A program made the translations under genes and the position numbers. Below are positions 12,601 through 25,135 of a stretch of 64,000 nt of DNA, one piece after another. Numbering within the stretch: the stretch's first letter is position 1; every line of letters starts with the position of its first letter. The notes beneath the pieces are model-generated. The model made no database searches, was not told where the DNA came from, and worked only from the letters and a program-made list of their open reading frames with translations. This stretch comes from Batillaria attramentaria (Eukaryota > Mollusca > Gastropoda > Batillariidae). The stretch lies in the NCBI GenBank assembly GCA_018292915.2, contig JACVVK020000388.1:458501-522500 (forward strand), given 5' to 3'.

Positions 12601-15600
12601 CGGAGAAATAGGCATCTGAACTGGGTTCACATGCAATGTCAACTCAGGCTCGGTTTACATGAAAACTATAAGAGCGACCATTTTCTAGTAGTGACTCTGT
12701 TCAGAGTCCGTATTCAAGCTATCTACTGCCAAAAAATTGAGTGATTTAAATAAATATTACGCCTGTACACGAAAGACAACCAACTTGTCTCAAAAGGGCG
12801 ATAACTCCCAAATCACTTAAGCAATCATCACACGCTTGGTTCCTCTAATGTAACATTTTGATATATTTGGATACCCCAAATTGGAAGCCATTCGGTTGAG
12901 TATTTTCGAAGAAACGGGCCTGGGCACAATTCACACACACACAGCCGCACACACGTACGCACACACATACGCACAGACGGCACTCACTGAGGAGGAGAAG
13001 CGCGTTCGGGGCACCGTACATGTCAGCATCGATGACGCACGTTTTCTTACGTCATTATCAGAGTTACACTTGCAAATTCGTCTCTGCGGGAGATCGGCAG
13101 TGACGTGCATTTGTACCACAGATGCTTGCCCATGAACGTGGAAAATTTAGCCCGTCCTATGATGTTGTTTCCATTACTATGGAAACAATATAAAAAATCT
13201 ACAGCTTCTGTGACGTATACATCGTTTTCATAAAACCACATGCTAGAAATACAGGAGATTTTTTTGTTCGAACAAACATGGGAAACAGCTCAAAACACAT
13301 TCCCCCCAAAATCAGGGCACAGGCATGTTGTAGCCGCATGTCACATGAGAAACAGGGAGAAACACAATGTTCGCTGTTTTTTTGGACTAAAAACACTCAT
13401 GTGTGAATTCAGCCTTCGGCCTACTTTAAAAGGTCTGTTCTGTATGTGGCTTCCCCTGAATTTCTGAAGGGAAGTTTGTTTTTGTCTGACCTGAATGCGC
13501 AGTGCCCGAACTTGTACTAATAAATTTTAGAGATGACTTTTTACAAAATTAAAACATGAAGGCGATGCTCACCTTTTTCAGCTGTGCCGTGGTGTACTTC
13601 AGTCCACTCATCGACTGACCATCATCTTCTTTACTCTGTTCTTTCTTCATATACTCATCTGATTACAAAAAAACAGTAGTAATGACATGAAATCTGAACA
13701 CACAGCACTTTCAAGAGTTTCACTCCCAAGAGCTTGATATCTAAACAGATCATAAGATTAGAAAAAAATCAAAACAACATGCTCCTGGTTATCAAGGATT
13801 TGATCTGTGTCTTGTTAGAGATGATGTGGATTTCAGTTACTGAAGTGAAACTTTACCTGCTAATGCGTGAAGCCAGAATCCAGTGACCACGTGCTCAATC
13901 CTGGCATAACTCTCAAACATGATGTCATCAGAGTCCTGAGAGTGAAAATTACAAAAATTAAAACTGCAGAATGCCAACATTTTTCAGACAAGGTACAACT
14001 CCAACCTGTGCATTGGAATGATTTCTTTCAAGGGAGGAGATACTGTTGTTATGTACATTATTTTCAAAACTCTTCACGGCAGCTCGGGTCGTGAGTTCGA
14101 TCCCGGCTGGGCCAAATATTTGTGCTGGCTTTTTCATCGTTGCCCCGTCTTTGATATCACCCTATGTGGTGGAAAAGCACGTTAAACCCCCAAACACCCA
14201 CCCACCCACCCTTCATGGCAGTTGTGGCAGCAAAGCACTCCTTTCAATCAGTTACTCTTTAACATGTTTATAAAGACAAATATTTGTGTCCTTCGAAAAG
14301 GTCTGTAAACACTGAAGTCTGTTCAAGCGACAATGCAATTGAGGATACACTGTCCGCCATGTTTGTGCACCAAATAACGTAGTCAATCAGAATCTGTTGT
14401 GGAACCCACAGTCACAGCTGGGGATATTTGAAATCCCAGTAGCTGTGATGACGCCACAGCAGCAGAAACCCCCAAAATCACAACTGTGTCACATGTGACG
14501 ATGTGTGCACAACATTCTGGCGCTCCACAGTGCCCAGATAAGAGGCAGCCTTACATTTCTAGAAAGCAGTTATGAGCGAAGTCTCCATCACGTGACCATT
14601 TTTCTTTTCAGCGGCACACTGCTCAGTTTTTGCATACAAGTACCTCGAAGTAAGTTCCCATTCTGTGTTGCATAGTCATGACCAAAGTTATACCAATACT
14701 CTCTAGTATATAGAGCTTACATGATTAGTTCGAGTGGTTAACGGTGAAAGACTAACCCCGAGATGGTTCGATTGTTTGTGTAGCTACCGAGCCTCTGACG
14801 AGGTAGCTACGCAAACAGTCGAACTATCGAGTGGTTAGTCTTTCGACGTAAACCACTCGAACTAATCATGTAAGCTGTTTATACCACGAGCATTTTCTTT
14901 CCTCTTGAAAAATTCAGTCTAGTGATCCAAGTGCTCATTTTTGACAGACCTTTTTACATAGACCATTTCCACCGACACCAAGAAAAGAAGTAGTTCCATT
15001 CAAAACCACTGTGTCCTGTCTTGTTTTACGAGTTTGACGAACAACATTAAATGTGAAGATGACACTGTTGCAACAAATTGCCATCACAGTAAATTCAACA
15101 ATGAAAAAATAATTTCAAAGTTTACTATCTGGCCAAATTCTTGCGCTAAATTTATGTTTCAGTGTAGAAGTGGCTGCTAGCGTAAGCCTCCATAGCCAAA
15201 GGGGCAAAAAGTGTACGCGTGGGAAGATTCAAACACATGCAACATGTATTGCAGCAAAGTGTTGGTCATGAAAGCGTCAAGTTTCATTTGGTACACATCG
15301 TGAAGGCCATATCTTCCAATTTTCTTCATGGTATGCAGAAAAACAATAGTTCGTCTGCTCATTGTTGCCTTGTACAATTGTGTTGTGCCTTACGTCCGCT
15401 AGGTTCAGTCTCGTGTGTCGTGCGTGTGCTCGACTCGTCTGCTTGGTGGCGTTTTGTGGCGATGTTGGTGGCTATATGTCTTGTTTACACGTTTCCAGGT
15501 AGAATACAACGTCACCTCATATTTCATCCATCTTCAGCGTTTTTAGCAGGTCAGAAATCTCCATTTCAAGGCCACAGACCAATGATGTAACTGGAGTGTG

Positions 15601-18600
15601 TTTTGTGAACTCGTAAACCAATGAGTAAGTTATGGAAAGCCATAACACACACTTTCGCTCTCTGTTTCCTTACTATTTCTGGACGAAAAGCACTCATAGT
15701 TAACTCACTGAAAGTTTGCACTGGCGAGTGGTGTAAAACATATACACATGTACACTGTACTGTATACTCTACACCAATGCACCAAAGTACCTTCTAAAAG
15801 CATGCATTCACTCATTTATATTTCACTTCAGCGAGTTCCTTCAGAGTACGGTTCCTCTGAAGCTCAGTGCATTTGAGTGAACAATTCTGTACTACATGTA
15901 GATGACAGTCTGTACTGAACAAAGTCTCCCAACACTAAACATAATTTAAAGAAATTTCAAAAACAGAGCAGAAAGGCGAAGATCTACATTTTGAAATAGA
16001 CACGAAAAAGAAAGAACAAGAGGACAAATGGTTTACATCAATCTGCACATATAAGACAAACAGAAAGTAGAGATTTGTAGCAAGATGTATTTACATGTGA
16101 GGTATATCAGTGGGAGGGCTAAGAGGGTGGGAAAAGACAAAGCAGAAAAGCAGTTTCTTACTATCTTTGAATCATCTAGTGTTTACTGGTCACTGTTCGC
16201 TCCTAGATTCTTTAATTTAAGCAACAGTAGACCAGTTGTGACTGGTTAATTCGCAATCCAGTAACAAACCAAACACACTCAAGCAGATTAGACAACCATT
16301 TCAAATACATATAAAACGGATGATAGATGATCACTATACTTGGTTTTGCACTACTCTACAAATCAATTCCACCGAGACCTTACCCTGATAACAGGATGTA
16401 GACGAAAGACAGTGGAAGGGTCACTGTTGTCGTCCCTGAGCGACACATCTCCTTTTTTGCTCACAGCTAGGTAACGTCGAGTGCACATGTGGACAATGCG
16501 ACACTGTTGTTCCCATTTCAGGATCCCACCTGTTGACCATGCATGAAGAAAAATAGTTTGAGTGACACCATATCTTCTTACTTACCATGCATGAAGAAAA
16601 ATAGTTTGAGTGACACCATATCTTCTTACTTACTTAGGCCCCTGGCTCCAAGTGAAGCATAGGCCATCGACAACCCTTCGCCATCGCACTCTGTTCTGGG
16701 CTATTCTTGCTACTCCAGTCCAGTTGGTCCCCTGCTTATATATAGCTCTGCCTCAGTGTCCCGCCTCCAGCTGTTGCGAGGCCAGCCTCTCTTCCTTTTC
16801 CCCTGTGGGTTCCATGTCAGGGCTTGGCGTGTGGTGCTGGATGCTGGCTTCCTGAGGGTGTGTCCAATCCAGCCCTGCTTCCTCCGTAGGATCTGCTTGG
16901 CCACTGGTTTCTGCCCCGCTCGCTCCCACAGCTCTTCGTTCCAGATCTTCTCTGGCCATCGGATGTTGAAGATGCGCCTCAGACAGGTGTTGAGAAATGT
17001 CTGAATCTTCTGCTGCATCATCTTCGTTGTCCTCCATGTTTCGCATCCGTAGAGCAGAATTGACTTCACGTTGGAGTTGAAGATGCAAAGTTTGGTTCTT
17101 ATGCTGACAACTTTGGATGCCCAGACGTTCTTCAGCATGACCATTGCTGCTCTTGCCTTGCTGATTCTGGCTGTGACGTCTCGGTCGTGCCTCCCTGTCC
17201 ATCTTGCCACACTCCCCAGGTAGACAAAGGACTCCACCTCCCTGATGGGCTCTCCACCGACTGTGACTGGTGTGTTGGCAGTGGTGTTGATCTTCATCAG
17301 CTCGGTTTTCCTCCTGTTGATCTTCAGCCCTGTTCCGGCTGATGTGGCTTCCAGGCACGTAGTCTTGTCCTGCATCTGGCTGTGGTTGTGAGACAGGAGC
17401 GCCAGGGGAGCCGGGGTGGCCGAATGGTAGAGCGTTGGACTCTCAATGCTCGGGTCGTGAGTTCGAATCCTGCCGGCTGGGGCCAAATATCTGTGCTATC
17501 TTTGATATCACCCTTATGTGGTGGAAAAGGACGTTAAACTCCCAAACACCCACCCAAACACCCACACCCCAGGAGCGCCAGGTCGTCCGCAAAGTCGAGG
17601 TCATCCAGCTGCGTCCAGAGTGTCCACTGTATCCCGTTTTTCCTGTCTGCTGTAGTGGTCTTCATGATCCAGTCGATGACCAGGAGGAAGAGGAACGGGG
17701 ACAACAGGCATCCCTGGCGGACTCCGGTCTTCACCTCGAAGCTTTCTGACAACTGGCCGGCATGGGCAATCCTGCAACTCATGTCTTGGTAGGTGCACCG
17801 GATCAGGGAGATGATCTTCCCGGGAACTCCATAGTGCCTTAGCAGCTTACACAGCGCCTCTCTGTCTTCACTGTCGAAAGCCGTCTCATAGTCAATGAAG
17901 TTGATGTAGAGGGGGGAGTTCCACTCCAGTGACTGTTTAACAATGATGCATAGGTTAGCGATCTGGTCAGCGCTTGTGTTGGGTCTTTCTCTTGCCAAGG
18001 ACCTCTTCGCATGTGTCATGCCAGAGTTTCTTGCTGGGTTCCCACTGTGTCTCGATGTCCATTCCACTGTCTTCTATCAGGTCTTGCAGTGGCTGGAACC
18101 TGTTGGAAAGGATGATCCGGAATGTTGCTTGTGTGTCTGTGTTCCTGAGTAGTCCAACGTTGTACCTGGTCCGTGTGTTGTTGGCGTTGGTGTGTCTCAA
18201 TGTTGTTGCAAGAAGGTGGGGTCTGATGATATATCGGCACCCCTCATCACGCGCACATCTCGCCACGATCTCCTGAACTTCTGGCTGATGCAGATGTGAT
18301 CAATCTGGTTCTCCGTGACATGGTCCCGTGATCTCCATGTAGCCGTGTGGATGCGCTTGTGTGGGAAGATGCTTCCTCTTATCACTAGCTGCAAAGCACT
18401 CACCATTTTCGTTCATCTGTCCCAGTCCGTGTCTTCCCATGGTGTCCTCATAGCCTGTGTTGTCTGATCCAATCTTGGCGTTGAAGTATCCCATCAGTAT
18501 GGTCATGTCCTTGGCTCCTCCTCTATCTATCAGTATCACTGTCTGCAGTTGTTGACAAGCCATCTTTTTTCTCCTCTTCCGCATCATTGGTGGGAGCATA

Positions 18601-20314
18601 GCACTGGATGATGTTCAGCTTGATGTCTTTTTTCTTGGTGTGAATTTGGCTGTGATGATGCAGGAGTTGACAGGTTCCCAGCCAATGAGTGCCCGCTGTG
18701 CCTCCGGTGCCAGCATCAGGGCCACACCCTCAGTATTGGGGGCTCCATCCTATGTGTGTCCAGAGTACAGCAATTGCTCTCCTGATGAAAATCTCTGCTG
18801 TCCTGTCTGTAGCGCTTGTCTCACTCAGTCCCAGTACTCCTATCTTGTAGTTCTTCATCTCTCTTGCTACTTGTATGGTCCTTCCTACTTCATACATTGT
18901 CCTGATGTTCCATGTGGCTACTCTCGTTGTTGTCCTTGGTGTTAGAAGGGGGGTCAGCCTTGCAGCTTCCTTTCGGCTTTCACTGCAATGCGTCACAGGT
19001 CTCCGGGATGGAGACCCTTCCTCGCTCAGGTGAATGTTTTGGTTTGTTGCTGTTGATGCTTCTGCAACTTAATGTTTTTTACAGGTAGGGCTGTTAACCC
19101 TACGCAAACCCGTTTAGCCTCTTGGAGAGGTGGTCCACATTCATCTGACCTCTACCCTTTGACCTGTCTGGCTTGGGTGACCCTGCCAGGAACATGTGCT
19201 CCCGCTGGCATAGCTCTCTGGGTCATTGAGGTACACAAGCCACTACCCCACGACAAGGGGTGGACCATGTAGGTACACCGTATCTTCACTGGGTCTGAAA
19301 TCCTGCTATGTGGTAACACTGTCACTGATTCCGACTTAGGATTATACCAGATGCCAGTGATCATTTTATGTCCGCGCCTTGCGCCACTGGCGCATAAATA
19401 AAAAAATGACCCATAAAAATCTTAAGCTGTGCGCCGATCGGCGCATCGTTATAACTTTAAAAGTTTCGACTGTGCTGTGCGCTCACAGTCTGAAGACTCC
19501 CCCCAAAAATTCGTCTGCTACCCAGCGACAGCTATTGTTACGTAAAATCTCATTGGATGAGACTACAATCAGGTGGTCTGGTCTGCCCAATCAGAAGCAA
19601 TGGTTCATCTACCCGTTTCAGAAGAAGAAAACACCATGCCTCTTAAAAAGAGGAAGTTATTAATTCCAGGCCAGGCTAGGTTAACGTTTGGTGGCCAGCC
19701 TACTGTATCAGCCTGTGACGACCGAGTGAGTGACAGTGGCATCCAGGAAGATGCAAACAGCGGTAGCACTGGTGCCGAGGATGACGCTGTTGTGAAGTCG
19801 GCTGATATGGCGCTGCTTTTTCATCTGTTCGGTTCCGTTTTAGAATGACCCATAAAATTTGGAAATGGCCCATAGAAGTTGGTCACAGTGGGCCATTTCA
19901 CCCATAGATTTTCAACAAAAAATGATCACTGCAGATGCACATATTCAAATCAAGCCATGTTAGCTTTTGACTTCAGTGGCCTCCTGCTAAATTCATTTTG
20001 CTCAGCATGGAGATTTTGATGTCTTGTTTGTACTGATGCAATGTATTACTGGAATGAATAAATAGATATACCCCACTCAAAAGTCACACGGTTGTGAACC
20101 AGAGCAAATCATTGTACTGAATCATATCTACCATCATTTGGAAAAGGGCCTCAAAACCGCTGACAATGACAATGAAACTTTATTTTTCAACGGTAGAAAT
20201 TGTAGCACACGTGCCAGTTTATAATTTGCCGTTGGATTTCATAAGCAGTTAGGCGCTTCTTCCAGATAATGGCACAATTACAATCGTTTTTTTTTGGTTG
20301 TTTTTTTTTTTTTT

Positions 20315-20345
<31 letters not shown>

Positions 20346-20999
20346 GGGGGGGTGTTTCCCTTATAATCCCCATTTCATCGGAACGTGAAAGTTACCTGCC
20401 ACAGGCCCATCCTGCAGTTCAATCTGCCAGTACGTCACTGCTGAGCTGCTGGGCACCATTGTCTTGTGATTGTTTGGATCCACAGGTCGCATCCTCAAGT
20501 GTACTGAGCACAGAAAGGGCGGTCATCAAGTGTACAACTGTAAACAACACAGCACTACTCCTTGCCCGACTAATCAGAATATGATTATTATTCATCACTC
20601 TGGTTTGTATGTCGCATCCTGATTAGTCCAACTGTAGGTGACACGACGTTAACCAACAATACTCGCTCACTCACTGGTTTGTATGTCACATACTTGCGTG
20701 AACTGCGACAAAGTTAGTTACCGTCTTCCGTCAGCTCATCATCAAACAACCCCTCGGCAACCAGGTAGGAATCCATCTCTTTGTGATACAACTGGAGTGG
20801 GTCTCCAACCTGCAACAAAACAAAAGAACAGAAGGACACAACCATAATAATACCTGCCACACACCAGTAATGATACATTTATAATAGTCATAAATTGCTG
20901 AGGTGCACCTACAAGATCCATCTCTATCACAAAAATAGCTTGAGCCTTAAGGCACAAATTTATAATACAGCACTGTTTTGAGTTTCCCAGAAATGCAGA

Positions 21000-21073
<74 letters not shown>

Positions 21074-24000
21074 GGTGTTGGGGTTTTTTTGGTTGTTGTT
21101 GTGTTTTTTGTTTGTTTGGTTTTTTGGGGGTTTTTTTTTGGGGGGGGGGGGAGGGGGGAGGGGGGGTTGGAGGGCTTATATCAATTGAAATAGGACTGTA
21201 CAACTAGGGGTTGGGGTTGGGGGGGGGGGGGGAGGAATGGTGATCATCAATCACAGACAGAATAATGCAAACTGACTCATGCAGTCTAAATTTGTGGACC
21301 TCCAAAAGCTGACCTTTACCAAAAATAGGAACTTTAATGTTCTCCTGCCAGGTTTTCACTATACAAAGTCAGTGATCGCACTAGGAATTCTGCAAGCCAA
21401 TACCCTCGTTTGAAGCTGCCTTCATCAGTGAAGACACAGTCAGTTGTCACCCCCCCCCCCCCCCCCCCCCCCTGCCCACACACACTTTCTTGTCCACTCA
21501 CATTCTATTAATAGTACTACTACAAACAGTACACACTGGTAACCTTGACACTGAGCATTATGCAGCAGCTGAGAGCAGAACAGTTTGAGTGCGCGCATGT
21601 CTCTGCTTAAGCGGCAAATAAGTTTTCATGGCCAGTGACATGAACAGACATCATTTTGTAGTTTAGAGACAAGGGGGAGAAATAAAAACTGAGAAAGAAA
21701 CAGACAACATATTTTTTCCCCGGACATTTCTAGTTTCAACTCGATAATTACTGGCTGTCGCCAGTTAGTGCGTTCACTGCAAAGTCAAGCTGAAATAGGA
21801 AAGCTATATAAATCAACCTCCTACAGGATGAGAGTTCCTGGCACACATACCTTGAATTTCTTTCCATCATCTTCGGAGGGCACGTACTTTCGATACAGAG
21901 TAAATCCAGACTGCCACACAGACAAGTTCAGTTCATGACTGCAACAAGGGAAACCAAAAAAATCCAAAACGTGTAATGACCAGTTTAAACTGTCCTCTGG
22001 TTATGAAGAGAGGAGAGATCAGACAGAGCAGAATAAACAAAAGTAACAGTGTTCCCTGTAATTAAAAAATACAAGGGTCCTTGGGACTCTCTGTCCATAT
22101 TTTTTAGGGTCCTTTTGTAAAATCTGAGGGCCATGGTGTTTGTTATGCACAATGGCTCAGCGGAAATGCGATGCTGCAAGTGTCCGCTGCGAGTTACAGA
22201 TCATTTTTTGTTCATCGAGTTTCAATTCAATTCAATTCAATATAACTTTATTGTCTGTCGGTGGCAGAAAACTTTCTTCTGGCTCGAAACACACACACAC
22301 ACACACACACACGCACCCCTACATTAATTTATCTAGACATCAGTATAAATCCATACATATTAAACACAGATCTATCCTAAAGTAATGTGTGATGTCCAAG
22401 TCTAATACTATGCTACTAAACTAAGAAATCTAAACTAAAAGATGGCAAGGGCATAGCGGACATGACACAGCTGAGGAGTAAGCACAGTTATGAAAATCTC
22501 AACAAATAAAATCTATACATACTGGAGATGGGCAGTAAACACAGTCATGAGTTTAAAATAGATACTGCTGAGGGAATGAAAGATTTCTTAAACAAATTTT
22601 TCCTCGCTCTCGGTACTCTGTAGCGGCGCCCAGACGGGAGTTCTTGGAATTGATCATGGAGGGGGTGGGTGGGGTCGTTGACAATTGTAGTGGCCTTCCT
22701 CCTGACAGCCTTTATATAAAGATCATCTAGAGAGTACTGACCCAGGCCAACTATCTTTCCTGCCACTCTGACTATACGAGACAGCCTTGCTTTGTTCTTC
22801 ATGCTGAGACTGCCGTACCAGACTACAATGTTAAATGCCAGTACACTTTCAATTAAACTTCTGTATACAGTTTCTAAAATTTCAGGACAAACATTAAAAG
22901 CTCTCAGTTTTCTAAGGAGGTACAGACGCTGGTTGGCCTTCTTCACGATACAATCAGTGTTCTGAGTGAAGTCTAGTTTGTTGTCTACTATTGTGCCGAG
23001 GTACTTAAACTCAGACACTACCGCCACAGGGTGGTCGTTCACAATGACCGGCTGGAAGGGAAGATCACAGAGAGTGAAAAAAATATGTGTCCTCGTTACG
23101 TGCTGTTCTCAGGTTTGTGTGTCAATTTAAGAGTTTTGTGCTTACAAATACGCACACCTGTGCGTAATCGGGAACACTGAGTAACGACGAAAATAAAGAG
23201 AACAACATAAGCATAAGCATACCTCTGACAGTAGACTGACTGCTGGCCCAGGAGCGCCTTGCTGACACACAGAAACTGGCCTGGAGACTTGGCACTCTCC
23301 AACACAATCTGATCATCCACTTGCACCTAGACACATACAGCAACACACATTTTATGACTTATGGAAATCAAAAGACCTTTATAGAAATCAAGCCCACACG
23401 GGAACAAATCATCAAACACTAGTGCGGGATGATCTGTACTGCAGGCACAGAATACGACTAATGTAACCCCACATTTGGCAGAATTCCTTTGCATTTTGAA
23501 ACTGAGAGTGAGAGTTACGTTTCTAGTGTGACCCATTGTCACACCTCCCACAGTTAGCTGAAGAGGTCAGCACTTACCACATCACCCTCAGCTTTGACCT
23601 TGTATCGGGGCATAATCCAGAACTGTGCATGCTTTGCATTCTCAGCCTGCAGTTCCACCTGTGGCAATAAATAAAACAAATACAGCAAAATCAAACCCAG
23701 CAGACACATAGTGATACTACAAGTACATCAATTTTAAAGTGGGAAAAAACACACACAAAAAAAACCCCGAATACCCGAACAGGCATTTAAGGACTCAGTG
23801 TTGGTTTCTTGCCTTCTAATTTTTTTTCTCATTTTTGTGGGGGGGGGGGGGGGGGGGGGGCATGGCGAGCTGTAGATATATCATGTTATCAGGCATAAGT
23901 TGTCCTGCTACCAAAAAAAAAAAAAAAAAGGCAAAACACATTATTCTTTTTGTGCTTTCTTTGTTTTTCATCTTTTCTTCCCCAATGGCCTCAAGGTCAT

Positions 24001-25065
24001 TCAAAAGAGTATATTTGTAAAGGTCTTATTGCTGTCTACCATTATGCCAAGTTAGGCGTCTCTGGTGTCCATAGTTTCTGAGAAATTGCAATGTTCCAGT
24101 ATTCCATGGACAACTTGTATAGCCTTGACCTTGAGTCAAGGTCATTCAAACAAGATGTGTCAGTAAAGATCTTATCAATTTCTATCATTATGCCAAGTTT
24201 GATGCCTCTGGTGTCTGTAGTTCCTGTGAAAATGCCAACGTTAAAATTCAAAACAGACAGACCTTACGACCTTAACTTTTAGTCAAGGTCATTAGTAAGG
24301 GCATGTCTGGAAAGGTCTTATCGTTGTCTATCAGCATGCCAAGTTTGGTGCCTATGATGTTTGTTGTTTCTGAGAAAACACCAACTTTAAAGTTGTTTAA
24401 GTTACCGGCCCCCGTAGTGTAGTGGTTAGCACTTCGGAACATGGACCGGGAGACCCGGGTTCGAATCCCAGCCGAGACAAGTGAGATTTTTCCTACTTAG
24501 GTCGGCTCCTACCCAGAGCGGGTGTGCTATGGGCCCAATGGGGAGGCTGTTGCCACACAGCCGAGCTTCACCCACTTCACGGGTGCGACTTTGGGGGTGC
24601 TTCCCTTGGTATGACACGTCTTATGATGTGGATGATTACACGGCCGGCACCGCAGGTGCCGTAGTTCCCGGGCCTGGTGAACGCCGGGATATTTATGACA
24701 GGAAGCGTGGAATATGCGGCCCTGTCCCGCAGTCCCAAACCACATGGACCTCCATAGCATCATCTTACCATCATCCTCATCTCCATCATCATGCATAATA
24801 AAAATTGCCCCAGCCTTCGAGCCCTCCATGGATTCCACCCATGACCTGGGAGGAACACCGCTGGAGCTGGCAAAAAGAGTTGGGGCAGCAAAAAAAAAAA
24901 AAAAAAAGTTGTTTAAGTTTACCACAAACAGCTTGTATGGCCTTGACCTTGACCTTGACTCAACGTCACTGATTACACGTATGTCAGTGAAGGGGTTATC
25001 AAAGTCTATCATCACGCATAGTTTGATGCCTCTGGCGTTTGTAGATTCTGAGAAAATCCGAACAG

Positions 25066-25135
<70 letters not shown>

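Larger units (their letters stand above)
16626..19274 (-). mobile_element. second RTE-like LINE copy, damaged
   Basis: Same family as 2299-5593: identical termini and almost identical sequence, but frameshifted, with an internal deletion of roughly 790 bases near 17975 (between the endonuclease-RT linker and the RT start) and a nested SINE at 17407-17570. Flanked by ACACCATATCTTC (16613-16625) and ACACCGTATCTTC (19275-19287). A 48-base tandem duplication lies at its left flank. Confidence 0.9.
22047..23179. mobile_element. CAGTGTTCCC-ended MITE carrying a LINE fragment
   Basis: Termini CAGTGTTCCC and GGGAACACTG with AGTAA on both sides (22042-22046, 23180-23184). The outer parts match a second copy at 26591-26932; the middle 22218-23062 is a LINE fragment absent from that copy. 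Confidence 0.7.

Noticed and set aside
12881..13135. Open frame with HTHTAAHTYAHTYAQT
   Set aside because: It spans a CA/CG microsatellite and repeat DNA; no conserved motif or splice support.
21003..21203. Long open frames of alternating Cys-Val or His-Thr
   Set aside because: They are translations of (GT)n/(CA)n microsatellites here and at about a dozen other sites; no gene evidence.
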